Part shown: positions 1 through 9,770 of the stretch, in pieces
Layout: each line of letters opens with the position of its first letter
Numbering within the stretch: position 1 is the stretch's first letter
NCBI GenBank assembly: GCA_019416865.1
Contig: DXWL01000007.1
Span: 8,512-72,511, forward strand
Reading direction: 5' to 3'
Length of the DNA: 64,000 nucleotides
Origin: Fusobacterium sp.
GTDB taxonomy: Bacteria; Fusobacteriota; Fusobacteriia; Fusobacteriales; Fusobacteriaceae
The notes under the pieces: model-generated
Told to the model about the DNA's origin: nothing
What the model saw: the letters and a program-made list of their open reading frames with translations, nothing else
Databases searched by the model: none
Program-made: the position numbers and the translations under genes

Positions 1-91
1 AGGGAACAGCTCCGTAAGGAGCTTTATATTCCGTTTCCTGTGAGTTAAATTTTACATATTCATCTTTCCAATTTAAACCTAGATATTCCAT
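1..91 (-). CDS. Partial CDS, probable GH13 alpha-glucan hydrolase (N-terminus only)
   Basis: This frame stays open from an ATG at 89-91 to the window edge, giving about 30 residues. They contain a stretch reading FNSQETEYKAPYGAVP. That pattern (aromatic/polar, then Y-x-x-P-x-G-A-V) resembles the N-terminal domain of GH13 neopullulanase/alpha-glycosidase enzymes; this is inference from a short match. A GGAG lies 10 nt upstream of the ATG. The gene starts 36 nt after the glgP stop and is on the same strand, so it is probably the next gene of the glycogen operon and may act in glycogen debranching or maltodextrin breakdown. An in-frame TTG at 97 is a possible alternative start. That it is a gene is fairly likely; the product is uncertain. 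Confidence 0.5.
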   Translation of the reverse strand, partial: MEYLGLNWKDEYVKFNSQETEYKAPYGAVP

Positions 92-127
92 TGCCAATCC
101 ACTCCGGTCTTAAAATATTATACTTCA

Positions 128-2560
128 TTAATATACTTTATGAGGTTTAATATTCCAGATTTCATCAGCATATCTCTTAATTGTATTATCAGAAGAGAAT
201 ATTCCTGAATTTGCTATGTTGATAAGGCTCATTCTCAGCCATCTTTCTCTATCTCTGTATAGATCATCAACTTTTCTTTGAGCTTCTACATATGATGCAA
301 AATCTTTAAATACAAAGAACTCATCATTTGTATCAAATAGATTTTTAAGGATTAGATTAAATTCATCTGGTCCTACACCAAAGAATCCATTTTGAAGTTG
401 CTCTATAATAAGCTGAAGTCTTGGATCACTGTTAAATGTTTCTACAGCATTATATCCTCCATGAACATAATAATCCATTACTTGTTCAGAAGTAAGTCCG
501 AATACTACAATATTCTCTCTTCCTACAGCTTGGTCTATCTCAACATTTGCTCCGTCAAGAGTAGCCATTGTTATTGCTCCGTTCATCATAAACTTCATAT
601 TTCCTGTTCCTGAAGCCTCTTTTGAAGCTGTTGAAATTTGTTCACTGATATCCCCTGAAGGAATAACTTTCTCTGCAAGAGTTACTCCATAGTTTTGAAG
701 GAATACAACTTTGATTTTTCCTTTGATTTCAGGATCATTATTTACTTTATCAGCTACACAGTTGATAAGTTTTATAATTTGTTTTGCAAGATAGTATGCA
801 GGAGCTGCCTTTGCACCAAAGAAGAATGTTCTTGGAACAATGTCCATATCAGGATTTGCTTTCAGCTCATTATAAAGATTCATAATATTAAATATATTCA
901 GAAGCTGACGTTTGTAAGCATGAAGTCTTTTTACTTGGATATCATATATAGAGTTTGGATCTATATCAATACCATATTGTTTTTTGACAAACTCTGCCAC
1001 TTCTACTTTTCTCTTATGTTTTATTGCTCCAATTTTTTCAAGAACTTCTTTATTGTCTACAAAATCCATAAGTTTTTTAATTTTTAAAGGTTCTGTTACC
1101 CATTCATCACCTATAGTTTTTACCATAAGATCTGCAAGATCAGTGTTAGCTTTTATAAGCCATCTTCTGTGAGTGATTCCATTTGTTTTATTATTAAATC
1201 TATCTGGATACATCTCATAGAAATCTTTTAATTCTCTGTGTTTTAAGATCTCTGTATGAAGCCAAGCAACACCATTTGTTGAATGAGAACCTACTATTGC
1301 AAGATTTGCCATTTTGATATTTCCATTTTGGATAATTGACATATTATTGATTTTGTTCCAATCTCCATAATATTTTTTTGAAATTTCAAGACAGAATCTT
1401 CTGTTTATCTCTTCAACTATCATATATATTCTTGGAAGAAGTTTTTCAAACATATCTTTAGGCCATTTTTCAAGAGCCTCTGCCATTATTGTATGGTTAG
1501 TATATGCACAAGTTTTTACTGTAATTCTCCATGCTTCTTCCCAATCTAACTCTTCTTGGTCAAGAAGTATTCTCATAAGTTCAGCCACTGCAACAGCAGG
1601 GGGAGTATCATTAATATGGATAGCCACAAAGTTATGAAGCTCTGTTATTGGCTCTCCTGTCTTTTTAAATCTAGCAACTATTGTTTGGATTCCAGCACTT
1701 ACAAAGAAATATTCCTGTTTAAGTCTAAGTCTTCTTCCTGATTCACTTGAATCATCTGGATAAAGTACTTGTGAAATTTCCTCAACAGAATATTTATGCT
1801 CAAGATATCTTAAATAATCTCCACGTTGAAGAGTTGAAAGATCTATATCTCCCTCTTCTACCTCAGCACTCCAAAGTCTTAAAGTGTTTACATTTTTTGT
1901 AAGATATCCTACGATAGGTACATCGTAAGGAACAGCTCTTATAACTTCACAGTTTTCATAAACAGGTTTTAATCTGTTGTTTCCTGTTTTTTTCATGTAA
2001 ACATTTCCGCCAAAGTTTATGTTTATTCCTCTGTTAGCTTTTTTTACTTCCCATACAAAGTCTGTTTTTAACCAGTCATCAAGTTTTTCAACTTGATATC
2101 CGTTTACTATTTTTTGTTTGAACAGACCATGTTTAAAACGAATTCCACATCCGTGAGCAGGAAGAGAAAGAGAAGCCATTGAGTCCATAAAACAAGCAGC
2201 AAGTCTTCCAAGTCCTCCGTTTCCAAGACCTGCATCAGGTTCCATAGCTGCAAGTTCATCAAGATCTATTCCAAGTTCTTCAAGAGCATCACGGCAAAGA
2301 TCTCTTATTCCTAAATTAATAAGATAAGTATTTAAAAGTTTTCCTATTAAAAATTCCATTGAAAAATAATAAGTTTGTTTTGCTTTGCTGTTAGTGTACT
2401 CTCTGTTTGTTTGAGCCCAGCCCTCTGTTACATAGTCTTTTATAAGCTTTCCAAGAGCCATGTATTTATGCTCCATAGAGGCTTCATTTACACCTTCTGC
2501 AAATGTAAATGTCAGCCTTTTTATATAATCCTGTTTTATTTGTTCTTTAGTTATCTGCAA
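128..2560 (-). CDS. glgP: Glycogen/alpha-glucan phosphorylase
   Basis: Releases glucose-1-phosphate from the non-reducing ends of glycogen or maltodextrin in the cytoplasm, using pyridoxal phosphate. At 810 aa it is full length for bacterial GlgP. The N-terminal half carries the conserved block EPDAGLGNGGLGRLAACF, and the PLP-lysine region EASGTGNMKF lies near residue 655. The start codon is TTG (2558-2560): an in-frame TGA lies three codons upstream and an AGGAG stands about 12 nt away, and no upstream ATG exists. It is the last complete gene of the leftward operon glgB-C-D-A-P, 20 nt after glgA, so synthesis and breakdown enzymes are probably co-transcribed. Identity is very secure; the exact start is slightly less so. 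Confidence 0.96.
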   Translation of the reverse strand: MQITKEQIKQDYIKRLTFTFAEGVNEASMEHKYMALGKLIKDYVTEGWAQTNREYTNSKAKQTYYFSMEFLIGKLLNTYLINLGIRDLCRDALEELGIDLDELAAMEPDAGLGNGGLGRLAACFMDSMASLSLPAHGCGIRFKHGLFKQKIVNGYQVEKLDDWLKTDFVWEVKKANRGININFGGNVYMKKTGNNRLKPVYENCEVIRAVPYDVPIVGYLTKNVNTLRLWSAEVEEGDIDLSTLQRGDYLRYLEHKYSVEEISQVLYPDDSSESGRRLRLKQEYFFVSAGIQTIVARFKKTGEPITELHNFVAIHINDTPPAVAVAELMRILLDQEELDWEEAWRITVKTCAYTNHTIMAEALEKWPKDMFEKLLPRIYMIVEEINRRFCLEISKKYYGDWNKINNMSIIQNGNIKMANLAIVGSHSTNGVAWLHTEILKHRELKDFYEMYPDRFNNKTNGITHRRWLIKANTDLADLMVKTIGDEWVTEPLKIKKLMDFVDNKEVLEKIGAIKHKRKVEVAEFVKKQYGIDIDPNSIYDIQVKRLHAYKRQLLNIFNIMNLYNELKANPDMDIVPRTFFFGAKAAPAYYLAKQIIKLINCVADKVNNDPEIKGKIKVVFLQNYGVTLAEKVIPSGDISEQISTASKEASGTGNMKFMMNGAITMATLDGANVEIDQAVGRENIVVFGLTSEQVMDYYVHGGYNAVETFNSDPRLQLIIEQLQNGFFGVGPDEFNLILKNLFDTNDEFFVFKDFASYVEAQRKVDDLYRDRERWLRMSLINIANSGIFSSDNTIKRYADEIWNIKPHKVY

Positions 2561-2580
2561 TCTGCTTCACTTCTCCTTAA

Positions 2581-4011
2581 CTATACCATCTTTTTATATA
2601 AATCCATATATTTCTTAGCTGAATCTTTCCAGCTTGTTTCAGCTTTCATTCCATTTTTTTGAATTACAAGCCATTGTTTTTTGTCTTTGAATGTTTCTAT
2701 TGCAAGTTGTATAACATTCAGCATATCATGAGCATTGTAGTTTGTGAATGAAAATCCGTTTCCCTCTCCTGTATACTTATTGTATGGAGTGATAGTGTCT
2801 TTAAGTCCCCCTGTTTCTCTTACAATAGGAACAGTTCCATATCTTAAAGCTATAAGCTGACCTATTCCACAAGGTTCAAACAATGAAGGCATCAAGAACA
2901 TATCTGCTCCGGCATAAATAAGCTTTGCAAGTTTATCACTGAAACCTATATTTGATGAAAGTTTTTCAGGGTAAATATGTGAATAATATTCAAACAGATC
3001 TTCATAAGCTTGATCCCCTGTTCCAAGAATAACAAGTTGAATATCAAGATGAAGTATCTCTTCAATCACACCTTTTATAAGGTCAAGCCCTTTTTGACTT
3101 ACAAGTCTTGATACAAGTCCTATTACAGGAATATCTTTATTTACTGGCAGTCCAAGTTCTTTTTGAAGAGCTTCTTTATCCACAAGTTTATTTTTCATTG
3201 TTGTAAGACCAAAAGTTTTTGGAATATCTTTATCTCTTCTTGGATTATAGGCATCGTGATCTATACCATTTACTATTCCGTAAAGTTTATAGCTTATTCC
3301 ATTTAAAAGTCCGTCAAGTTTTTCTCCATAATACGGAGTTCTTATTTCATTAGCATAAGTTTCACTCACTGTTGTTACAATGTCAGAATATATTATTCCA
3401 CCTTTCATAAATGAAACAGCATCATAATATTTTAATTTATCCTCTGTAAAGTAAGAATAGTCAAGCCCTAAAAGCTCTGTAAGTATAGTTTTTGAGAATA
3501 TTCCCTGATATCTTAAATTGTGTATTGTAAACATTGTTTTTATATTTTGGAATCTTATATCATATCTGTAGAAAGCTTCCAAAAATACTGGTACCATTCC
3601 TGAATGCCAGTCATTACAGTGGATAACTTCAGGGATGAAGTTATCCATATATTTTATTGCCTCTAAGACACCTCTTGAGAAGAAAGCAAAAATCTCTCCA
3701 TCATCATAATGTCCATATGGTTCATTTCTTTTAAAATAATATTCATTATCTAAAAAATAAAAATCAATTCCGTCATGTTTTAAATGATCAAGTCCACAGT
3801 ATTGGTTTCTCCATCCTACAGGAACTGTAAATTCTGCAATATGATCCATCTTTGATTTAAATTCATCAGAGATTTTTCCATATTTAGGTATTATTACTCT
3901 TATATCTGTCCCTGCTTTTTTAAGAGCTTTAGGCAAAGAGTGTGCTACATCTGCAAGTCCCCCTGTCTTTAAAAACGGAGCAGCTTCTGAAGCTACAAAT
4001 AGTATTTTCAT
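2581..4011 (-). CDS. glgA: Glycogen synthase (ADP-glucose type, GT5)
   Basis: Transfers glucose from ADP-glucose to the growing alpha-1,4-glucan. The N-terminus has the GT5 ADP-glucose motif KTGGLADVAHSLPKAL at residues 15-30. The C-terminal Rossmann half has GLVSRLVSQKGLDLI and the sugar-nucleotide motif SLFEPCGIGQLIALRYGT. Length (476 aa) is typical of bacterial GlgA. The ATG is preceded by AAAGGAGG with 7-nt spacing, an excellent ribosome-binding site. It lies 24 nt after glgD and 20 nt before glgP, inside the glg operon. It is expected to work directly on the ADP-glucose supplied by the neighbouring GlgC/GlgD pair. Confidence 0.97.
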   Translation of the reverse strand: MKILFVASEAAPFLKTGGLADVAHSLPKALKKAGTDIRVIIPKYGKISDEFKSKMDHIAEFTVPVGWRNQYCGLDHLKHDGIDFYFLDNEYYFKRNEPYGHYDDGEIFAFFSRGVLEAIKYMDNFIPEVIHCNDWHSGMVPVFLEAFYRYDIRFQNIKTMFTIHNLRYQGIFSKTILTELLGLDYSYFTEDKLKYYDAVSFMKGGIIYSDIVTTVSETYANEIRTPYYGEKLDGLLNGISYKLYGIVNGIDHDAYNPRRDKDIPKTFGLTTMKNKLVDKEALQKELGLPVNKDIPVIGLVSRLVSQKGLDLIKGVIEEILHLDIQLVILGTGDQAYEDLFEYYSHIYPEKLSSNIGFSDKLAKLIYAGADMFLMPSLFEPCGIGQLIALRYGTVPIVRETGGLKDTITPYNKYTGEGNGFSFTNYNAHDMLNVIQLAIETFKDKKQWLVIQKNGMKAETSWKDSAKKYMDLYKKMV

Positions 4012-4035
4012 TTTAGTGCCTCCTTTTATCTAAAA

Positions 4036-5151
4036 CTATCTATGAGCAATTTCTTTTTCTATAACTAGAGGATAGATATCACTTCCCTTAAGTTCTGTTC
4101 CTGCATCAAGGGTAACATTTTTATCTATAATTACATTTTTGATTTTAACTCCGCTTTTTATTGTACAGTTTTGAAGTAAGATACAGTTTTCAACTTCTGC
4201 TCCCTCTTCAATAACAGTATATCTTGAAACAATACTATGTTTTACAGTTCCTTTTATGATACATCCATTTGCCACAAGAGCATTTTGAACAACTGAACCA
4301 TCATAGTATCTCGTAGGAGGTGAATCTTTTGATTTACTGTAAATTGGGTTTGAGTCATTGAAGAACAGCTCTTTTGTTACATCTACAGAAAGCATATCCA
4401 TGTTTGTTTTGTAGTAAGAAAGCAGTGAGTTTATACAAGCAAGATATCCTTTATATTCAAATCCTTTTACTACAAGTTTTCCTATATTTTCATATATTAC
4501 GGCTTTCATATTATATGCATAATCTATATATGCACATTTTTCAATAAGATTTAGAAGAAGTTCTTTCTTCATAATAAATATTTCTGTACAAATATTTGCT
4601 TGTGGATTGCTTCCAAGATTTTTAGTTATGTCTATAACTCTTCCTTCTGCGTCCATTGATAAAGCATCACAGTTTAAGAAGTTTTTATCTGCATCATTTA
4701 CTCTTTTATAAATAACAGTGATATCTCTTCCTGATGATTCATGAGCAGCAACTGCTGCTTTTAAATCAAGGTTAGCTATCATATATGTTGAAGAGAAAAT
4801 AACATTTTCCTCTTTAGCTTTATATAAGAATTCAAGGTTGTCTTTTAACATTTGTACATCATAGTTTGCATTCATGCTTCTGTTAAAGCTGAACATAAAT
4901 ATTCCGCCGTGATGTCTGTTAAGTTCCCATGGACGACCTGTTCCAACATGGTCTCTCAATGAACGAGAATCATTATCTGTAAATATTCCCACAGTAGTGA
5001 TTCCTGCATTTGACATATTAGAAAGCATAAAGTCAACAACTCTATATTTTCCTGCCAAAGGAATTGATGCTACTGCTCTGTGGGCAGCTAGTCTTCTCAA
5101 GTTTTCTTTATTTTCAATAGCACTTAAAATTCCAATATAATTCTTAAGCAT
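4036..5151 (-). CDS. glgD: Glucose-1-phosphate adenylyltransferase, GlgD-type subunit
   Basis: Second subunit of ADP-glucose pyrophosphorylase. At 371 aa it has the nucleotidyltransferase fold and a C-terminal left-handed beta-helix (hexapeptide-like repeats from about residue 275). The N-terminal pyrophosphorylase signature is altered: where GlgC has GGQGSRL, this protein reads IENKENLRRL. The following block PLAGKYRVVDFMLSN is kept. In GlgCD systems of Firmicutes, GlgD is a poorly active partner that modulates GlgC (family knowledge). The gene sits 20 nt after glgC and 24 nt before glgA. An AGGGGAG precedes the ATG. A regulatory rather than catalytic role is inferred from the degenerate loop. 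Confidence 0.93.
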   Translation of the reverse strand: MLKNYIGILSAIENKENLRRLAAHRAVASIPLAGKYRVVDFMLSNMSNAGITTVGIFTDNDSRSLRDHVGTGRPWELNRHHGGIFMFSFNRSMNANYDVQMLKDNLEFLYKAKEENVIFSSTYMIANLDLKAAVAAHESSGRDITVIYKRVNDADKNFLNCDALSMDAEGRVIDITKNLGSNPQANICTEIFIMKKELLLNLIEKCAYIDYAYNMKAVIYENIGKLVVKGFEYKGYLACINSLLSYYKTNMDMLSVDVTKELFFNDSNPIYSKSKDSPPTRYYDGSVVQNALVANGCIIKGTVKHSIVSRYTVIEEGAEVENCILLQNCTIKSGVKIKNVIIDKNVTLDAGTELKGSDIYPLVIEKEIAHR

Positions 5152-5171
5152 AATTTTACATCTCCCCTCAA

Positions 5172-6311
5172 TTATTTAATTATATTTTCAGTTACAACTC
5201 TGTCTTCTTCTACTAAAAGTATTTCTGATTTTCCTGCAATTTCAAGATTATCTTTTACAACAACTTTTCTTCCAAAGATAGCTTTATCAACTGTTGAATT
5301 CTTTCCTATTACTGTATCACACATAATTACAGAGTTTGTAACCTTAGCTCCTTTTTCTATGTGTACTCCTGAAAATAGAACTGAGTTTTCAACTTCCCCT
5401 TCAATTACACACCCTTCTGTAATAAGAGAGTTTTTAATTTTAGCTGTTTCTCCTATAACTTGACCTGGTTTGTTATGTGCTTGTGAATAAATTTTCCAGT
5501 TTTTATCATAAATATCAAAGTCTACATCTTTATTTAATAAATCCATATTAGCTTCCCATAAGCTTTCTACTGTTCCAACGTCTTTCCAGTATCCTTTAAA
5601 TGGGTAAGCCATAAATTTTTTGTTTTCTCCTAAAAGTTTAGGAATAATATCTTTTCCAAAGTCATTTGAAGATTCAGAGTTTGCTTCATCTTCTATCAAT
5701 GCTTTTTTAAGAGTTTTCCAGTTGAAAATATATATTCCCATTGAAGCAAGTGTACTTTTTGGATTAGCAGGTTTTTCTTCAAATTCATAGATTTGTTTAT
5801 CTTCATTAACATTCATAATTCCAAATCTTGAAGCTTCTTTAAGAGAAACCTCTATAACTGCTATTGTAGCATCTGCGTTGTGTGCTTTATGGTAATCAAG
5901 CATTTTATTGTAGTCCATTTTGTAAATGTGATCTCCTGAAAGGATAAGAACATATTCAGGATCATATTCATCAATGAAGTCCATATTTTGATATATTGAG
6001 TTAGCAGTTCCCTTATACCACCAACCACCTGTTTCCCGCATATATGGAGGCAGTAAGCTTATTCCTCCAAAGTTTCTGTCTAAGTCCCAAGCTCTACCTA
6101 TTCCGATATAGTTATTAAGAATTTGAGGTTTGTATTGGATCAATACTCCTACTGTATCAATACCAGAATTTGTACAGTTACTTAAAGGGAAATCTATAAT
6201 TCTATATTTTCCCCCAAAAGGAACAGCAGGTTTTGCATTGTTTTTAGTTAATAGTTTTAGTCTGCTTCCTTGTCCACCGGCTAAGACCATTGCAACGATT
6301 TCTTTTTTCAT
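5172..6311 (-). CDS. glgC: Glucose-1-phosphate adenylyltransferase, catalytic subunit
   Basis: Makes ADP-glucose from ATP and glucose-1-phosphate, the committed step of bacterial glycogen synthesis. The N-terminus shows the intact loop LAGGQGSRLKLLTKNNAKPA and then FGGKYRIIDFPLSN. The catalytic-centre region LSGDHIYKMDY lies near residue 125. The C-terminal third is a beta-helix. At 379 aa it is normal length for a Firmicutes/Fusobacteria-type GlgC. It lies between glgB (51 nt upstream) and glgD (20 nt downstream) in the leftward operon. Unlike GlgD next to it, its catalytic loop is complete, so this should be the active subunit. Confidence 0.96.
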   Translation of the reverse strand: MKKEIVAMVLAGGQGSRLKLLTKNNAKPAVPFGGKYRIIDFPLSNCTNSGIDTVGVLIQYKPQILNNYIGIGRAWDLDRNFGGISLLPPYMRETGGWWYKGTANSIYQNMDFIDEYDPEYVLILSGDHIYKMDYNKMLDYHKAHNADATIAVIEVSLKEASRFGIMNVNEDKQIYEFEEKPANPKSTLASMGIYIFNWKTLKKALIEDEANSESSNDFGKDIIPKLLGENKKFMAYPFKGYWKDVGTVESLWEANMDLLNKDVDFDIYDKNWKIYSQAHNKPGQVIGETAKIKNSLITEGCVIEGEVENSVLFSGVHIEKGAKVTNSVIMCDTVIGKNSTVDKAIFGRKVVVKDNLEIAGKSEILLVEEDRVVTENIIK

Positions 6312-6362
6312 AAATATCTACTCCTTCCTAGTTTTCAGTTTTTGTATGAATTATAAATTATT

Positions 6363-8336
6363 TCATTTTATTAACTTACTAAAATTACCATTTTTTGAAG
6401 CAAATTTAGGCTTTAAGATTATTGTTGACAGTGGAGGAATCTCCAAAGATACAGAATACGGCATACCATGTTTTTCTTCTGTAAGAGGTTTGATTATTCC
6501 CATATTTCTTACATTAGAACCTCCATAAATATCTCTGTCGCTGTTAAATATCTCTTCATAATCAGTGATTCTTGGAATACCCACTTTAAAGTTAGAGTAA
6601 CGAACAGGGGTAAAGTTGCAGATAATCACTAGGTAATCATCTTTATCTCTGCTCTTTCTCACATAGGATATAATACTTTGATCTGCATTATTATGATCTA
6701 TCCATTGGAATCCATCACTTGTACAGTCAAGTTCCCAAAGAGCTTTTTCTCTCTTGTAAAGATGGTTAAGATCTCTTACATAAGATTTCATGCTGTCATG
6801 TATTGGGTATTTAAGAAGCTTCCACTCCAGCTCCTCATAAAATCTCCATTCAATAAACTGCCCAAATTCTCCTCCCATAAACAGAAGTTTTTTCCCTGGA
6901 TGTGTGTACATATATCCATAAAACATTCTAAGAGATGCAAATTTATTTTCATAATGTCCAAACATCTTATCAAGAAGTGATTTTTTACCATGAACCACTT
7001 CATCATGAGAAAGGGACAGAATAAAGTTTTCTGAAAAACTGTACATTAAAGAGAAAGTTATCAGATTATGATTGTATTTTCTGTAAATAGGGTCAAGTTC
7101 CATATACTTAAGCATATCATTCATCCAACCCATATTCCATTTATAGTTAAATCCAAGCCCTCCTATATATGAAGGTCTTGTTACAAGAGGCCAAGCTGTA
7201 GCCTCTTCTGCTATCATAAGAGGATTTTTGAAGTGTTCAAAAACTGTTTTGTTAAGCTCTCTCAAAAATTCAATAGCTTCTAAATCTTCATCTCCTCCAT
7301 ATTTATTTTTAAGCCCATGAATTTCTGGTTTTCCATATTCCATGTATATAACATTGGAAATTGCATCTGCCCTTATTCCATCTATATGATACACTTCATA
7401 CAGGAATACAGCATTTGAAACAAGAAAACTTCTTACCTCAGGACTTCCTAAATTAAAGTTTGCTGTTCCCCAGCCATAATTCTCTCCTCTTCTGTCATCT
7501 TCATATTCATAAAGAGGAGTTCCGTCAAATCTATACAATCCATGAGAATCTTTACAAAAATGTCCTGGAACCCAGTCCATTATAATTCCGATTCCTGCTT
7601 TATGAAGTTCATTTACAAAATATTTGAAATCTTCAGGCTCTCCATATCTGCTTGTCATAGAAAAATATCCTGTAACCTGATATCCCCATGAAGCATCTAA
7701 TGGATGTTCTGCAAGAGGCATCACTTCTATATGAGTATACCCCATCTCTTGAATATATGGGATAAGTTTTTTGGCTATCTCTCTATATGTGTAAAATCCT
7801 CTACCATCTTCCTCTTTTTCTTTTCCCTCTTCTTTTTCAACAGGTCTTTTTTTCCAAGAACCAAGATGAAGTTCATATATATTCATAGGTTTCTCATAAG
7901 AGTTCCATTCTGCTCTTTTTTCAAGCCACTCGCTGTCCTCCCACGGATATTCTGAAAGTACATCTTTTATTACAGAAGCTGTATTTGGTCTTAATTCTGA
8001 AAAGAAAGCAAAGGGATCTGATTTTAAAAATTTTTTTCCTTTTTTAGGAAGAATCTCATATTTATAAATATCTCCCTCTTTTAAACCAGGAATAAAAATT
8101 GACCAAATTCCTTGAAAAGGATCAAATTTCATCAGATGTTTTTTCCCATTCCATTTATTAAATTCACCTACAACTCTTACTTCCTGTGCATTTGGAGCCC
8201 ATACTTTAAATTCTGCTCCAGCTGCTCCCTTGCTTTTTGTAAGCTTACTTCCTAAAAGATGATGAAGCCTTGGATTTATTTTTTCGTGAAACTGTTTCAT
8301 CTCATCACTAAAACTTAAAGAATTTTTTGTAACCAT
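6363..8336 (-). CDS. glgB: 1,4-alpha-glucan branching enzyme (GH13)
   Basis: Introduces alpha-1,6 branches into glycogen. An N-terminal CBM48 domain (about residues 30-125) precedes a GH13 barrel. The nucleophile region DGIRADAISNVIY, the acid/base region EEATAW and the SHDEVVHGK motif are all present, followed by a C-terminal all-beta domain. An in-frame ATG 17 codons upstream would extend the protein, but the ATG at 8334-8336 has GGGGTG 7 nt before it and gives the usual N-terminus, so it is preferred (657 aa). It is the first gene of the glg operon. The preceding gene ends in a terminator at 8385-8409, so a promoter must lie in the roughly 50 nt between. Confidence 0.95.
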   Translation of the reverse strand: MVTKNSLSFSDEMKQFHEKINPRLHHLLGSKLTKSKGAAGAEFKVWAPNAQEVRVVGEFNKWNGKKHLMKFDPFQGIWSIFIPGLKEGDIYKYEILPKKGKKFLKSDPFAFFSELRPNTASVIKDVLSEYPWEDSEWLEKRAEWNSYEKPMNIYELHLGSWKKRPVEKEEGKEKEEDGRGFYTYREIAKKLIPYIQEMGYTHIEVMPLAEHPLDASWGYQVTGYFSMTSRYGEPEDFKYFVNELHKAGIGIIMDWVPGHFCKDSHGLYRFDGTPLYEYEDDRRGENYGWGTANFNLGSPEVRSFLVSNAVFLYEVYHIDGIRADAISNVIYMEYGKPEIHGLKNKYGGDEDLEAIEFLRELNKTVFEHFKNPLMIAEEATAWPLVTRPSYIGGLGFNYKWNMGWMNDMLKYMELDPIYRKYNHNLITFSLMYSFSENFILSLSHDEVVHGKKSLLDKMFGHYENKFASLRMFYGYMYTHPGKKLLFMGGEFGQFIEWRFYEELEWKLLKYPIHDSMKSYVRDLNHLYKREKALWELDCTSDGFQWIDHNNADQSIISYVRKSRDKDDYLVIICNFTPVRYSNFKVGIPRITDYEEIFNSDRDIYGGSNVRNMGIIKPLTEEKHGMPYSVSLEIPPLSTIILKPKFASKNGNFSKLIK

Positions 8337-8384
8337 TTTTTTCACCCCGTTAGTATTTGATGAACCATATTTATATATAATAAA

Positions 8385-8409
8385 CAAAAAACCAAGCTGT
8401 TATACTTGG
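8385..8409 (-). terminator. Short terminator overlapping the DUF523 stop codon
   Basis: Read leftward: CCAAG, an 8-nt loop, CTTGG and then six T. The stem straddles the stop codon of the DUF523 gene and separates it from the glg operon. Confidence 0.6.
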
Positions 8410-8855
8410 TCATTGAAAAACTGTGCCAGATAATCCTCACTGGAAAAAACTTTTATACCATTTTTTATAAACAAATCCGCAGTAATCCCGTTACCAACTA
8501 TTAAATTCTTGGAAAATGTTCCATCATATATTTTCCCACATCCACATGAGGGACTTCTGCTCTGAAGAACAGCTGTGGTAATACCCAACGCCTTTGCAAC
8601 AGCCAAAGCTCTCTCTGCTCCAAGAATATATTCCTTTGTAACATCTGTTCCTGTTTTTGTAGCTACTTTAAGATTTTCAGCTTCATCTTTCATTATTTCT
8701 GCTGGTTCTCTGGGAGTTTTTAACCCTCCAAGCTGCTCAGGACACACAGGGACAGCTTTTCCACTGTTAACAAGATTTTCAAAACATGGATGATGATTAT
8801 TTTTTCCACTGTATTTGCAGTTTATTCCTGCAAGGCATGAACTTATAAGTATCAA
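8400..8855 (-). CDS. DUF523 family protein
   Basis: A 151-residue cytoplasmic protein of the DUF523 (YbbK-like) family, whose biochemical role is not established. Recognition rests on the N-terminal SSCLAGINCKYSG and the central RSPSCGCGKIYDG; the conserved cysteines suggest metal or Fe-S binding (inference). The start codon is TTG (8853-8855) with a GGGGGCGG about 5 nt upstream; no ATG lies nearby. It sits 33 nt after the pseudouridine synthase gene on the same strand and is closed by its own terminator. The neighbourhood does not define its function. Confidence 0.85.
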   Translation of the reverse strand: MILISSCLAGINCKYSGKNNHHPCFENLVNSGKAVPVCPEQLGGLKTPREPAEIMKDEAENLKVATKTGTDVTKEYILGAERALAVAKALGITTAVLQSRSPSCGCGKIYDGTFSKNLIVGNGITADLFIKNGIKVFSSEDYLAQFFNDQV

Positions 8856-8888
8856 CTAAACCGCCCCCTGACCCTTTTAATTTAAAAC

Positions 8889-9770
8889 TTATTTTTTAAA
8901 CATAGATAAAAATTTTACAGGTATTCCTGTTTGGAATGAAAGAATTTTTCCTGTTTTTGGATGTTTGAATACGATTGATTTAGCATGAAGTCCTAAACGC
9001 CCTAAAGGATTTGTAGTTGCTCCGTATTTTTTATCTCCTACAACACTATGCCCTAGTGTCTGCATATGTACACGAATCTGATTCTTTCTTCCTGTTTCTA
9101 TTTTTGCTTCTACAAGTGAAAATCCTCTGCTTCTTCTTAAAACATTGTAATGAGTGATGGCTTTTTTAGAACCCTCTATCTCTTTTTCACTTGAAAAAGT
9201 AACCATAGCCGAATTTTCTTTTAAATATGAGATGATTGTATCACTGTTCTTCTCAACTTTTCCTTCAACAACTGCCACATATGTTCTCTCCAAAACCATA
9301 TCCTGCCAGTTTGTTTGAAGAATTTGCTGCATCTCTTCTGTTTTTGCAAAAATCATAACCCCTGAAGTTTCTCTGTCAAGTCTGTGTACTATAAACAGCT
9401 TTTCATGAGGATTTCTTGATTTTACATAATTTTTTACCATATTATATGCTGTCTTATCTCTCTCTTTGTCTGTTGCAATAGAAAGTATTCCCGAAGATTT
9501 TTCAACAGCAATCAGATATTCATCTTCGTAAACCACTTTTATTCCCTTTATCTCTTTTTCCTGAAGTCTTGATCTTGTAATCATTATCTCCTGTCCAGGC
9601 TCTACAATGTGATTAAACTGAGATATAGGCATTCTGTCTACTAACACCTGTTTGTTTTTTAAAAGTGATTTTATGTTGTTTCTGTTTTTACCAGGCAGAT
9701 TTTCTATTAAAAATTTCATTAATTCATTCTGCTCTTTTACTTTTAGTATTATGTTACCTTTTTCTTTCAA
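8889..9770 (-). CDS. RluA-family RNA pseudouridine synthase
   Basis: Converts uridine to pseudouridine in rRNA or tRNA. An N-terminal S4-like RNA-binding segment (about residues 15-70) is followed by the catalytic domain with HRLDRETSGVMIFAKT, where the Asp after Arg-Leu is the catalytic residue, and then GRKNQIRVHMQTLGHSVVGDKKYG. At 293 aa it matches RluD/RluC-type enzymes; the target site cannot be assigned. The start is TTG at 9768-9770, with a perfect AGGAGG only 4 nt upstream. A downstream ATG (codon 18) lacks a comparable ribosome-binding site and would trim the S4 domain. Confidence 0.92.
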   Translation of the reverse strand: MKEKGNIILKVKEQNELMKFLIENLPGKNRNNIKSLLKNKQVLVDRMPISQFNHIVEPGQEIMITRSRLQEKEIKGIKVVYEDEYLIAVEKSSGILSIATDKERDKTAYNMVKNYVKSRNPHEKLFIVHRLDRETSGVMIFAKTEEMQQILQTNWQDMVLERTYVAVVEGKVEKNSDTIISYLKENSAMVTFSSEKEIEGSKKAITHYNVLRRSRGFSLVEAKIETGRKNQIRVHMQTLGHSVVGDKKYGATTNPLGRLGLHAKSIVFKHPKTGKILSFQTGIPVKFLSMFKK

